NCBI GenBank assembly: GCA_902651635.1
Contig: CACRSC010000078.1
Coordinates: 119,831 to 173,179 of the forward strand
Length of the DNA stretch: 53,349 nt
From: Mastigamoeba balamuthi
Lineage: Eukaryota > Evosea > Mastigamoebida > Mastigamoebidae
Direction: 5' to 3'
A model generated the notes under the pieces. That model saw only the letters and a program-made list of their open reading frames with translations, did no database searches and was not told where the DNA came from. The position numbers and the translations under genes are program-made. Shown here piece by piece: positions 36,760 to 47,033 of this stretch. Within the stretch, counting starts at the first letter, position 1, and every line of letters starts with the position of its first letter.

Positions 36760-39212
36760 ATGATCAGTCACAAGTGGATTCTCTTGGTCATTATTGCAGT
36801 GCTGGGGACCCTGGTAGCTAATGCCATTCTCTTTTCTTTCACTGTCTCCACTCAGAGGGGATCACGCATGCCCCATGCCCAATCACCACATACCTCATGG
36901 GCAGTCACAACCACTCTGGGGTCAGGGGCACTCTCACAGCAACAAGCCCATATCTGGTGTCGCTCAGCAATAGAAGTTGGAGGTACTGTGATTTGTATTG
37001 CACCAGCACTATCTGACATCTGGACAATTTTCCAGGATTTGACAAGTGCACTATCTATGACCCTGACACTGTGAACAACTGGGCTAAGCGTCTTGGAGAA
37101 CATTCTGAAATTGTTGCAATTCAAAGAGCATTAGCAGTACGGAATATTTTGCAACGAGATGCTTCAGATGGTGACACAGTGTTCTATGGTGACTCCAGTT
37201 CCCCATTTCTTGCAGATGCAGGCCCTTTGCTCAGAACACTCTCAAGTACTGACATTGTGGCTTTTACTGAGATGATTCCCCTGCGTTTCATCTGTAAACA
37301 TGATACATTTGTGTTTCTCAACTGTGACACAAGACAGTGTTATGATAGTTGGCAGGTACATAATTTATGACACATTTTCTTCTTCTCTTTTGTTCATTTC
37401 CTCCTCTTATTCAGGCATATCATTAACCAATCTCAATAGGTTGTTTCTGAATACCAGTTGTATCGGGTGTCTCAGTACTCTCGTGACTTTTCTGAGGATG
37501 TATTATGGCATTTAGCAGACAGACGCCTAATGTCCAGAATTCCCAGTACTCTTGGCCAGTCTGAATTACCAGAGTTTCGTGAACACAGAGGTGAACAGGC
37601 TGTTAGATCACTTCTTGCTCTTAAATGGATGGTACCTTTGCATAAATTGCCCTCGAAGGTGATGAGCAGCATGCATAGTGAACTCAATGACTCCTATGGT
37701 CAAATCATGTTGGAGCATACAATTGTTGAAAAACCAGAGGACAGTCATTCATTATCCTGGGATGCTGAAAATGCAAAAGGTGGTAAAGTCATCTTTCCTA
37801 TCAGAGAGAGACCTGGAATTATTGATTTTGAGGCCATGTTTACGCAGGAGCATTCCACTATCAGGGAAATACCATCAAGTCTTAGATTTTTATCTACTGA
37901 CTTTCATATATCACCTATCACGAATCTTAATCGAATGCTGAAAGAACTCTCTCATGATGAACAATGGAAGAGATCCAACAGTAATTTTACAGTCATTGAT
38001 CACAGCTTCAGTGGTTCATGCCATCTTCTGAAACCACCCACATGTGCACACAGAAATGTACTGGGGCCACTAAAAGTGGATCGTGCCTTTACTTTGCATG
38101 GATGCCGAGAAAGCTTCAAGCAAGATGTCTATGATTTTTTCCGCCATACACAATTTATGGATAGTGTTGATGTTTTTACCTGTCATCATTCTGTAATTCT
38201 ATGCCAGATCTACATGCCCTTTCTGCACAATCGAACAATGCTCATTCGCACATCCACCCGTTTCGAGTGGACAATGTGGAACAATGAAGGAGCAGCTAAG
38301 CGTTTGATTAATAACTTAAGGCTTATTGCCCGGACTCCTGGGAATGTAGTGGCTGCCAACAACAAATTCGATCAGATGTATACCTACTATTATACTGGAA
38401 TAAAACCTTTGCTGATACCAGACATTCCATTTCTTCCTGATCGATACACTGGGAATGATGCACGAATCCTGATTGGAACAAAAGTCAACCGTGGCTGTGG
38501 ACAACTGATGATAAACGAGATAATGAGAGCATCACAAGCACTGAATGTTACCCTTGATTTGTATCCTATTGAACAGGTTTATCCGGGCCGTTGGAATTAC
38601 TCAGATATTGCACAGCATGCTGCAATCATTATGCTACCATACCAAGTTTCAATAATGAAATTCTTTGAGTATTACTGGATGAATATCCCTCTGATAATGC
38701 CTACTGCACGACTATATGCTGAGCTTCAAGTAAAACATAGTGTTTCTCCTGAATTGACATGGCATCATGTCTTTACAGGAATTCCATCAACTGGATCAAG
38801 AACAATGCATAAACATCAAGATGTGATTGAGGACATTCCTGATCCTCAAGCAGAAACAAATCTGGACTCCATGATGTACTGGATGCAGTATGCAGATTGG
38901 GTGAACTGGAAAAATACAATTCTCTTTGACTCATGGGAGGATGCTGTGATTAAAGCTACAACAACAGACTTTTTAGCAGTTAGCCGTAGAATGGCAGATG
39001 AGAACTCTCAAATTCGTTCAGATGTCATGAAGAGACTAGCCTGGGCTGTTTCACATCTTGGAACTTACTCCAAGACTAATTCTGATCGAAGTCTTCCAGA
39101 GACTGAACAAGAGTCAATGAGGCAACTATATGGTGATACGTACTTCACTGATGCATACACCGGCCTCTGTATTTGCAATTATTCAAAACCGTTCTGCAAA
39201 GGTTCATGGTAA
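36760..39212 (+). CDS. Large type II membrane glycosyltransferase-like protein (771 aa)
   Basis: Exons 36760–36982, 37036–37355 and 37440–39212 join in frame (introns 53 and 84 bases) to 771 residues. Residues about 6–28 are a signal-anchor, giving Golgi type II topology. The long lumenal part has several cysteines. The C-terminal third carries the pattern YSDIAQHAAIIMLPYQ, then FFEYYWMNIPLIMPT, which resembles the nucleotide-sugar-binding half of GT-B/exostosin-like transferases, where an acidic residue precedes a Gly/Asn-Ile-Pro turn. No DXD is obvious. I cannot name a CAZy family. The gene is head-to-head with the FkbM methyltransferase, suggesting joint work on one glycan. The frame is clean. 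Confidence 0.65.
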
Positions 39213-39813
39213 ACATGATCATTCTTCTCTGATTTCAGTAGAAGGTGGAAAATATATTATTCTATTCTAGTTCTATTCTCTCATTTCAGTAATACGGTTT
39301 AATCTCTTTATGAAATAAAAATGATAGTAAATAATCTCAATACAGTTGAATATATGCAACAACGTTTTCTTTTTGATACAAATATAACCAATGAAATCTT
39401 AAACATAATAGATTTTTCCTTTTTCTTTTGCTGGTCTCATTAAATTAGAACTTCTTGTCTATTCTTCACAATCTGAAAATCCCACAATTATCACATATAT
39501 AATATTATCTTATTGCATAACTTGCTGCATAACAAATCAGTGAACATTCTCCAAGTCAGAATGAAAGATGTCTTTGGTAAGATATGACATTTGTGCACAT
39601 CATGCACATTGTGTGCATCATGTAAATTATGTGCAATAATTGTCTGAATTTATCTTTCACTTACTTTACATAGTGGCTGGGCCTAGCTTCTCAGAAAGCC
39701 AGCCTCTGGCCCACTAAGCAGAAAAAGAGAGACATGGTCTCTCCAGAGAGAGTAGTTGCCCAGATTACAAGCACTGCACATCATGCACGTGCTGGAAGCA
39801 GGTAGCAGCCAAG
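39213..39813. other. AT-rich stretch without a gene
   Basis: Short direct repeats of CATCATGCACAT / TGTGCATCATG occur around 39595–39640. Nothing else is supported. Confidence 0.45.
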
Positions 39814-40187
39814 ATGACTGCTATAGAACAGGTATGTTCCCCCTACCATCTTCTTCTTTCTTTTCTTCTCAAACAAATTAGCATTTATCTCAGGATGAGG
39901 CCCCAGCACCACAGATTAGTGATATGAAAGAGCAGCCACCACAGCAGGACGAGGACGTGAACAAGAACAAGAACGTGAATGTGGACTTGGAAGATGTGGA
40001 CAAGCTGGGTGCGATGGTACCCTGTGATGTGCGGTGAGTCTCTCATCCTCATAGGGGCCTCCTGCCCCCACCCCACACATTACTGGGCATCAGTGTGCAC
40101 AGCACACCTAGGCAATGAAGGTGGGCAATGCAGAGAGACAGCTCCAGAAGGAGGAGCAGGACCGCTGTGCTGCCGAGAGAGCTCACC
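39814..40187 (+). CDS. Exons of an unknown acidic coiled-coil protein
   Basis: Three exons with good splice signals join in frame: 39814–39831 (six codons from an ATG), 39894–40028 and 40112–40187. The product starts with a Pro/Gln-rich acidic part containing a lysine/asparagine/valine run, then a charged helix (ERQLQKEEQDRCAAERAH). A further donor (GTAAGG) follows 40187, but no next exon can be fixed. An alternative donor at 40034 shifts the frame. No family is recognised. It may be an incomplete gene. Confidence 0.35.
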
Positions 40188-40675
40188 GTAAGGGCTAGCT
40201 GAATGACAGTTGCCATTGATCCCATGCCCAATTCCTTGGTCATCACCTCTGACATTTGGCGAGTAGTCCATGCTCCTCGAAATGCTGTCACTTGCTGGTG
40301 AAACCACTGTTGCAGCCAAGACTGACAAATGTAACCCTGCTTACTGCCCATTCCTGGTTTCCAATCCAAAGAACGAAAAGCCATTACCCAGAGTACCAAG
40401 CAGTTGAGGTGTGAAACAGAACAGTGAATGCTCTGGATGATCACTGTCTTTTTCGAGATGGGCACACAAGTACCCTTAACTGCATGGGCAACTTGCAGCT
40501 TCTTGAGCTTGAGTACTGCCTTCCACTTGTGCTTGGAGAGTGTAACTGAGAATTGACCCAGTAACAGAGCAATGAAGGAAAAGGTACGAGGATGGCAAGC
40601 CACAACTCGATGAAGAGCAACAATGGATTTCGAGTCCGAAATCCGACTCTTCCGATTCCGTTTCTTCTTCTTCAT
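40049..40675 (-). CDS. Uncharacterised 208-codon open frame
   Basis: An ATG-started minus-strand frame of 208 codons lies in moderately AT-rich DNA, where a frame this long is unlikely by chance. It starts with a lysine/arginine-rich segment and then has mixed helical sequence with many tryptophans (KWKAV, LDWKPG, SWLQQW). No domain is recognised, and it overlaps the end of the plus-strand exons. It could be part of a transposase, or the reverse complement of an unrecognised gene. Confidence 0.25.
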   Translation of the reverse strand: MKKKKRNRKSRISDSKSIVALHRVVACHPRTFSFIALLLGQFSVTLSKHKWKAVLKLKKLQVAHAVKGTCVPISKKTVIIQSIHCSVSHLNCLVLWVMAFRSLDWKPGMGSKQGYICQSWLQQWFHQQVTAFRGAWTTRQMSEVMTKELGMGSMATVIQLALTVSSLGSTAVLLLLLELSLCIAHLHCLGVLCTLMPSNVWGGGRRPL

Positions 40676-41065
40676 GATGAACTCTTCCTTGTGCCTTGGT
40701 TTTGATGGTCAACAAGTGTGGAGAGAGGGACACACACAAGAGCTAAGTGGAGATGAACACATAGTCACTATGACCAACATCAAAGCAGTGAAACTGATCA
40801 GGAAGTGTACCTTCATGCACTCAAGGCCCTAGGACATCTACGTGGCACCTTTTGCATTCTCTGGCATGTGCCAGAGCTGCCTTCCTCTTTGTAACCCCAC
40901 TCATCTGTGGAGTGGCCCAGTGCTGAGTGCCAAGAGAGACAAAGGCCAAGAAAAGAGAAGAAAGGGCCAAGAAATGGGGAGAAACGCACCTCTGGGACTG
41001 GTGGGACATCACTGCAGTGTCTGGGACCACTGGCAGCCCACCCACCCCCTTCTGCCAGCCAAGCA

Positions 41066-41369
41066 GCAAAAAGATATTTATGATATTATTCATTTTTAAC
41101 ATTGTGTGTGAGTGAAATACCATACCTTGATAACGAGGTGATGGTGCAGTATGCAACCAGCAGTAGAGAAAGAGACACTTCAAACAATTTCAGGAAATTG
41201 AACAATGACATAATCTTACCCAAGATGTTAATCACCAGTGATAGAACTAGAAGAAATATCTAGATTTATTTGGATATTTGAAATATCTTCAGATGGACCT
41301 CGTTATCAAGGTATGGTATTTCACTCACACACAATGTTAAAAAAGAATAATATCATAAATATCTTTTGC
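41066..41369. mobile_element. MITE-like long inverted repeat (304 bp)
   Basis: Arms of about 73 bases (41066–41139 and 41297–41369) are nearly perfect inverted copies: each contains GAGTGAAATACCATACC and GATAACGAGGT, ending in AAAGATATTTATGATATT on the outside. The 157-base centre holds no gene and one ATCACCAGTGAT palindrome. Such a structure is typical of a recently moved non-autonomous element or fold-back transposon. Confidence 0.75.
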
Positions 41370-41425
41370 ATAACATAAAATTTTATGTAAAACATGACAT
41401 CACAGCTAATTGTCTTTGTTGTTTA

Positions 41426-41586
41426 GTTTTATCACCAGTGATAAACACCTTCATGAGAGACTAAAGTTAGTTATCACTGATGATAAGATGCTTGATATTA
41501 TTCACAAAATATTGATGGTCGTATTGTAGCTTTATGTCTGCTTACTTTATCGCCAGCAATAGCATTATTTATTACCAGTAATAAAG
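41426..41586. repeat. GATAA palindrome cluster 2
   Basis: Palindromes at 41426–41446 (TTTTATCACCAGTGATAAA core), 41470–41487, 41545–41563 and 41567–41586 share TTATC/GATAA arms with a CACCAGTG-type centre. They are a variant of the family seen at 23.0, 47.7–48.2 and 49–50.5 kb. Confidence 0.55.
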
Positions 41587-41712
41587 AATTAATAATCGTT
41601 AACAGTTTGGGCAATGCTGTTCAGTTTTTGTTAATGCTAAGCTGTTTAATTACCAGTGAGAACAGTCCAGCTATTTGTTTAATCTCAGGCAATAACAGTT
41701 GGAAACAACCAG

Positions 41713-41916
41713 ATGAAGAAGGGAAAGAAGAAGAGAGAGTTCTTCTTCACAATAAAGGCAGAACAAAAGAAGGAAGCCTCAGAGAAGAACAAGAAGGAAA
41801 GGAAAAAGAAGCACAATGAGCAGGTGAAGGAAGTGCACATGAGCATAGAGCAAAGCCAGAAGCAGAGAACAACTTCAACCACTGACTTCTTCTACTTCTC
41901 TTCCCCGACACCATAA
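41713..41916 (+). CDS. Lysine-rich 67-codon open frame
   Basis: An ATG-started frame of 67 codons. It is very rich in Lys and Glu (KKERKKK), ends in a Thr/Phe/Ser-rich tail and stops with TAA. It is preceded by a CAG acceptor-like site, so it may be an exon start. A similar Lys-rich beginning opens the gene at 48360. Function is unknown and coding status doubtful. Confidence 0.25.
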   Translation: MKKGKKKREFFFTIKAEQKKEASEKNKKERKKKHNEQVKEVHMSIEQSQKQRTTSTTDFFYFSSPTP

Positions 41917-42044
41917 CTGGTAATGTTACAAAGTCATTCTTTGTCTTAACACTGCTTCTCCAATAAACAAAGGGGGCAATCTACATAAGGGAGAGGTCAT
42001 TCAGCCAAAGCTGATGGGCATCACACCAACTCTGAGTGTAGCAG

Positions 42045-42240
42045 AAGTGAATTTCAGCAGTGGTGTGTAGTGGAACCTGTATAGCTGTGCATAGCAGAGG
42101 TACCTCCACTATGCTGCATAGCAGAGTGCATGTAGCAATGCGTAGCAGAGGTACCTCCACTACATACTGCCGTGCAGGCTCTGCTACACCGCATAGCGAA
42201 GGTACCTCTGCTACATGGTGTAGTGGAGTAGCTAGGCTCA
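42045..42240. repeat. Diverged repeats with AGGTACCTC palindromes
   Basis: Roughly 45–50-base units recur about three times, each with AGGTACCTC (a GGTACC palindrome) followed by CACTA or TGCTAC, and with CATAGC / GTAGCAG in between. Both orientations are mixed. No protein is credible from it. Confidence 0.5.
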
Positions 42241-42599
42241 TTGTTGTGCAGATAGAGCAGTGGACAAAGGCCAGCTACCCCCCCTCTGTACAAGGAGGAT
42301 GGAGCAGCTGCAGTCACAAGGGTATCATGAGAAACTCCTTGGGAGTCAGGGTCACTGTGATATGAAGCCCTATTGTCACTGTGGCCATTGCACATTGAGT
42401 CATCCTTGTCATCATGTACTATTTTTCTGATTACATTGTTTCATTTTCCGAAATCACTTCGATAATAAACATCTCTTTTTTCACTATTATTCCATTGTTT
42501 TCCTCTTTTTGAGTTCAAAAATCTGCTTTTCATTTTATTTTCCTGTCTGATTCATGGAAAATGCCCACCGACATCTAACTCCCCGAGGTGGTCACGTCG

Positions 42600-42960
42600 C
42601 GCAGGTCTCAGTTTGCTGCCGGGGACTGTGCGACAGCACTCAACTGGAAGCCCGGTACTCCTTCTCTCTCGCCCCCAGGGGCCCACAGAGCCCACAGAGC
42701 CTGACAGCAGCAGCAGGGTCGCCCTCACGCTGTGCGCCGGGTTCACGTCCAAGTGCATATGGGTCTTTGACACACGGAGAGGAGACAAGGCAATGCTGAC
42801 GGTGCAGAACACACACAGCAAGTCGGTGCTGGGCTGCCTCTACAACCCCGTCATGGACGACTGACAACCTCACCACCTTCTCAGACGACGGCATCCGCAT
42901 CTGGGACACCTGCATGTTCGACACCGACCACCAGGACCCCTGTGCCCTCCCGGCCCTCAA
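42600..42960 (+). pseudogene. WD40-repeat gene fragment, frame-shifted
   Basis: GC-rich coding sequence lies in AT-rich DNA. A short exon (CATALNWKP) ends at about 42650, where a GTACTC donor and CAG acceptor give a tiny intron. The next exon has ITFT-style WD features (SKCIWVFDTRRGDKA, HSKSVLGCLYNPVMDD). The frame then breaks by one or two bases near 42862, after which DDGIRIWDT continues. It is a partial copy of a beta-propeller gene, probably captured or duplicated from the GC-rich genome and now dead. Confidence 0.6.
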
Positions 42961-43198
42961 TGCTGCTGCCCTCGTGTGCTGCTGCTCTTTTCCCCTGCTT
43001 TCTGTGCTGGGCTGTGCTATGCAGTGCAATGTGCTCTCTGGTTCACTGTGCTCTCCTGTGGCTCTCTGTCGTTCTTCTTGCTCTGTGCTGCGCTGGGCTG
43101 TTCAATGTGGAGTTTGTGCCCCCGTGTTGTGCTGATCCGCTCTTGGTGTTCTGCGGTTTTGCTCTCTGTCGATTGTGCCTGTGCCCTCTGACTTCGGC

Positions 43199-43680
43199 GC
43201 TGATGACAGGCGTCCTGTTCGCAGAACACGATGCTGAACCTGGAAGCGCTTTGTCTGCATAGCAAACTCGAACTCGGCCCGCTGCCCACTGGGCCACTTA
43301 CGGCGCTGAGCACGGCCACGTAGCCCGCGGGAACGCGTAAGTGCCTCGTACGTGAACTGCTCCGTCGGCGCGTCAGCTGCGAGCGGTTGTTGAGCGGCGA
43401 CCCGAACGGCCTCGACTTCGCGTTTGACCGCGTCGGTGACGGTGCGGCGGCCGAGGGCTGCGAGGCGTTCCCGAAGCGCGTGCGGCTGCGCTTCACGACG
43501 TCGCGGGCGGGGCGCTCGCCCGGACGTGGAGCGGTAGAATTTGTTGTGTACTCGCCCGAGCGAGCCGTCACAGTCGCCACCACCGGTGGGGACCTGCACG
43601 CCGCTGAGGTCGAGTATGAGTATGGCGACGCCCGGGCGCAGCTCGACGACCACGTCCGTGGCTTTGATGAGCAATGTGAC
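43199..43680 (-). pseudogene. Fragment of the M1 fusion gene with an internal inversion
   Basis: Three blocks match the M1 gene of the left half. Block A (43199–43406) matches 18118–18350 in the same orientation. Block B (about 43407–43554) matches about 18352–18500 inverted. Block C (43555–43680) matches about 18500–18645 in the same orientation. Order is kept, so B was inverted in place. B read on the plus strand contains LDFAFDRV and EGCEAFPKRVRLRF, as in the source protein. No open frame spans it. It is a dead partial duplicate. Confidence 0.75.
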
Positions 43681-43715
43681 GTGAGTATGGCCAAAACAAA
43701 AGATATACAACTTAC

Positions 43716-44927
43716 ATGTCATTGGGCCAATACGAAATCTACTTTCAGAGACAAGTTACTCACATCGCAGGCATGTACACAGCCCAATATGTTTCTGTGG
43801 CTCTCGTGGTTTTCAGCCTGGTTGCCACCTTGGGTGCTTTCTACTCGCTGTATTCACCGCCCATTGCGCTCTCAGGAGCCGGGTCTGCGTGTCCCCATGC
43901 GATTATGAACTCGCTCTCCCAAAAACCCTCGAATACACGTTGGGCGGAACTCGTGAGTAGGGTGGACATCTCTCGAAGGAGGGGTAAGCGGATTGCGATG
44001 GTTGTATTGGGTACGCGTCCTGAGGCCATCAAGCTCGCCCCTGTGATTCATGAGTTACGATTGCGCCACCAAGATTTCGAGTGTGTAACGGTCTCGACAG
44101 GACAGCATCGCGAGATGCTCGCACAAACGTTGGAAGTGTTCGGATTAGCAGAGAGTATAGACGTTGACCTGGATTTAATGCAGGGCAACCAGTCCCTGGA
44201 GCAGGTGACGATTTCCATTATCGATTCCGTGAGCGTCATTATAAGGAATCTGCACCCCTCAGTTGTTATCGTGCAAGGTGACACAACAACGAGCTTCGCG
44301 ACGTCGCTCGCGTCATTCTTAGGCAGGGTTCCTGTTGCTCATGTCGAGGCAGGGCTACGCACGCGCAGCATGCACTATCCTTTTCCTGAGGAGTTCAACA
44401 GAGAGGCAATCGGTCTTGTGGCGTCATTTCATTTCGCCGCGACATCATGGGCTGCTGGAAACCTACTTGCGGAATGCAAGGATAGTAGTACAATTGCTGT
44501 AACAGGTAATACCGTTGTCGACTCGCTGCACATGATTCTTGAGACAACTCAGATGTCTCAAGGTATGCAGAAACTGCTGCATCAAGCGCATTCGCGCTGT
44601 GGTCAGGCAATCGGCAAAAACGAGTGCAGGGTTGCTCTACTGACAGCTCACCGTCGGGAGAACTTTGGTGAGCCACTTTTCAATATCGTCCGAGGAATTG
44701 AGAAGCTTCTAAGAGAGTTTGACGATCTGGTCGTTGTGTTTCCAATGCATATGAACCCGAACGTTCGCTCGGCAGTCCAGCGGGCGCTCACAGAGACAGT
44801 GTTTCGAGTCGTAATCACCGGGGGGCTCTTTGACGATACTTCCGCATACAAGTACGTTAACCGCTTGCTGCTAGTCGAACCACTCAACTATGTCGATAAT
44901 GGCAAAACCAGCAAATATCTACGGTGA
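43716..44927 (+). pseudogene. Membrane-anchored UDP-GlcNAc 2-epimerase, truncated
   Basis: From the ATG at 43716, residues about 25–46 form a signal-anchor. A WecB-type UDP-N-acetylglucosamine 2-epimerase domain follows: VLGTRPEAIKLAPVI, TGQHREML, GDTTTSF, HVEAGLRT and HRRENFGEP. The enzyme would convert UDP-GlcNAc to UDP-ManNAc. Just after EPLNYVD the frame runs into a stop at 44925–44927. In frame +1 the usual epimerase C-terminus (IYGDGHAA…RIVDTL) continues at once. The roughly 75–85 residues that normally lie between, including the DSGG…EE and TERPE motifs that bind UDP, are absent. So a deletion with frame change removed the UDP-binding core. Confidence 0.75.
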
Positions 44928-46029
44928 TGGCCATGCTGCGGTGCGGATAGTTGACACACTTGCCGCTGTATTAGGCGAGAAGTCCTCTGACAATCTTTGG
45001 GGTAATCCCCTAAGGGGGAAGCTACTGATTACTCAGTGTAATCAGAGGCTGGAAAAGAGCCAATCTGAGGTGCATGGGAAGCCTGATTCTCATATCTCTG
45101 AGCCGGAAGCAAGCGCATTGGTTGTTGTTCTCACCGTGTGGAAGCGGTTCAATGTTGACTGGCAGCTGGAGCTTATCTCGCGTCAATCGGTGCTGAGATG
45201 GCCTGGAAAGGTCAGCGTTGTTGTTTTTCAGAACGGAGTGCACATCAGCGAGAGCGTATTGAATAACACGCTAAACAAGTGGAGAATCTCATCCGAATTT
45301 CTTCGTTACAATGTTAGCATCTCGTATGTGCATTCGAGCATCGAGACAGGCTACTATGGTCGATTCCTGGCACCTTTTCTTGTTCGTGCGTGGCCTAATG
45401 CCCGTTGGATAATATGTGACGATGACGTCATCTGGGGAGATCGCTACTTCGAGAATCTTATCCGCGTTGTCGATGAAGGAAGTCTCGCTGTTCGTGTTGG
45501 CAGGCTCATCTTTGTTAATCCCAATGAGGCAGAGTGGCTGGGTTACAGCGCTGGCCCCATTGGCACGCAAATAACCTTCGAGGAGGATGTTCAGTACGAC
45601 TTTGGTGGTCAAATATGGGCAGGGAAAATGGACTGGCTTCGTATGGCGTGGTCAAATCCACCAGTATCGTACATGAATGCAGAGGACTTCTGGATAAGTG
45701 CTGCGCTACGTCAATATGGAATTCTAACCAAGGCGCCCCGTTGCCCACGACCTCAAGTCATGCAGTCCGAAGCACTGCCATTTCCGGATCTATGCTGTTG
45801 TAGTGATATGTCTGCTAGGAAGCACTCAGGACCTTCGGTGGGGGATCTAAAAAATTTTGAAGACCGTCGATATATTATGAAGAAAATAATGCGGGCATAT
45901 CATTACCGTCCAATTGTCGAAGATGATAGAAACGTCACCGATAAGTGGAAGAGCAAGATGACTTGGTGGGGAACCACAAAGGTATTCAATGCTTCAGGAG
46001 TATGGCAGAATTGTGCCTACTTTCTCTAG
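44890..46029 (+). CDS. DXD glycosyltransferase, fused to epimerase C-terminus
   Basis: A frame from an ATG at 44890 begins with the last part of the 2-epimerase (about residues 9–30) and continues with some 340 residues of a GT-A-like glycosyltransferase. WIICDDDVIWGDRYF (near 45408–45450) is the metal/nucleotide-sugar-binding DXD region. Further on are WAGKMDWLR and NAEDFWISAALRQYG, a typical acceptor/catalytic part. Together with the upstream frame, the ancestral gene probably encoded one anchored epimerase–glycosyltransferase polypeptide. Whether translation starts at 44890 in the present gene is unknown. A separate protein would lack the membrane anchor. No intron is visible. Confidence 0.6.
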   Translation: MSIMAKPANIYGDGHAAVRIVDTLAAVLGEKSSDNLWGNPLRGKLLITQCNQRLEKSQSEVHGKPDSHISEPEASALVVVLTVWKRFNVDWQLELISRQSVLRWPGKVSVVVFQNGVHISESVLNNTLNKWRISSEFLRYNVSISYVHSSIETGYYGRFLAPFLVRAWPNARWIICDDDVIWGDRYFENLIRVVDEGSLAVRVGRLIFVNPNEAEWLGYSAGPIGTQITFEEDVQYDFGGQIWAGKMDWLRMAWSNPPVSYMNAEDFWISAALRQYGILTKAPRCPRPQVMQSEALPFPDLCCCSDMSARKHSGPSVGDLKNFEDRRYIMKKIMRAYHYRPIVEDDRNVTDKWKSKMTWWGTTKVFNASGVWQNCAYFL

Positions 46030-46611
46030 TGCACTAAGTGAAACACAGATGGAATTCAATCATCTGATTTTCGAGATTGGTATCTATTCAGTTTGTTCAC
46101 ACCTTCCGCCACCAGTGAGGTGATTGAAATCAAATATTATCATTTGATTGACCTTTGTTCTCTCTTCTCATACTGAACTGAAAAATAGCAGTCTGGGTCA
46201 TTTCTTTATGCTAAGAGGCAAATTTGCCAGAGTGAGACCATCATATCAATTTCACCTCAGCGTTCTCTCGGGGATTGCACCACGTTTTAGGTTGTAGATG
46301 CTGTTGTGTGTTTGCGGGTGTTGTCCAGCAGAGTGTGTTTTTTCATATCACAGTCCCACTTGATCTGATTGGAAATCCGCGTTAAGTGGACATAACACTA
46401 TGGCGGGGTTTGAACTGTTTTCTGCCCAGCAACTGTAAAGTTATGAACAGATGAATTGTACGGGGGCGAATTTGTATAGGCACTGTTTTAGGTCCGTTTG
46501 AGAACATCGGGCCCGAATCCACATAAATACCATTTTCAATTTCACTTAATTTTTCTGCCCCCACTTATCACAGCCTCAGATTTTCTGTTTCATCCATCCT
46601 AGGACCACTTA
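46030..46611. other. AT-rich stretch without a gene
   Basis: No supported feature. Confidence 0.45.
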
Positions 46612-46836
46612 GTGGGGTCCGTCAGTCCTTGTTCCTACACTCTGTGCCCCCTTGCACTTGACACACCTGAGCCAGAAGGGGAAGTCAGTGAGCCAGATGT
46701 AGTAGAACAGCTTCTGGCCCAGTTAGAGCCAGAAGCTGCAGCAAGACCAGCCGAGGTGCAGGTTCACTGTTGTATGGCCCTGTGGATGATCAGCATTGGG
46801 AAGGAACTCTCCCATCAGAACAACTACTGTGAACAG
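46612..46836 (+). CDS. Possible exon of an unknown acidic helical protein
   Basis: A frame with EPDVVEQLLAQLEPEAAARP and a short Cys/Trp-containing segment ends at a good donor (CAG|GTAAGC, 46836/46837). The start is not certain and no next exon could be joined. No family recognised. Confidence 0.25.
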
Positions 46837-47033
46837 GTAAGCACAGACAATGAAGTGATAAAACAAACCGAGGTACAGAGTCAAAGTGTAGGAACACTGT
46901 CTTGCGATCAAGACTGGTAGCCAACACAAAAGCCTTGCAACACAGAAACAGGTAACACTTTTCATCAGCAGGGTACAATGTGATTCCTTTTTCCTCGTAC
47001 TTGAGCTATGCGTGGTGGCTGTATCTCTCTGGC

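Noticed and set aside
34630-39212. Recent bacterial or viral import of the FkbM and glycosyltransferase genes
   Set aside because: Both have spliceosomal introns and eukaryotic type II anchors, so a recent unmodified transfer is unlikely; an old one remains open.
42060-42365. A 101-codon Ser/Thr/Arg frame
   Set aside because: It translates the AGGTACCTC repeats and starts at a non-ATG codon.
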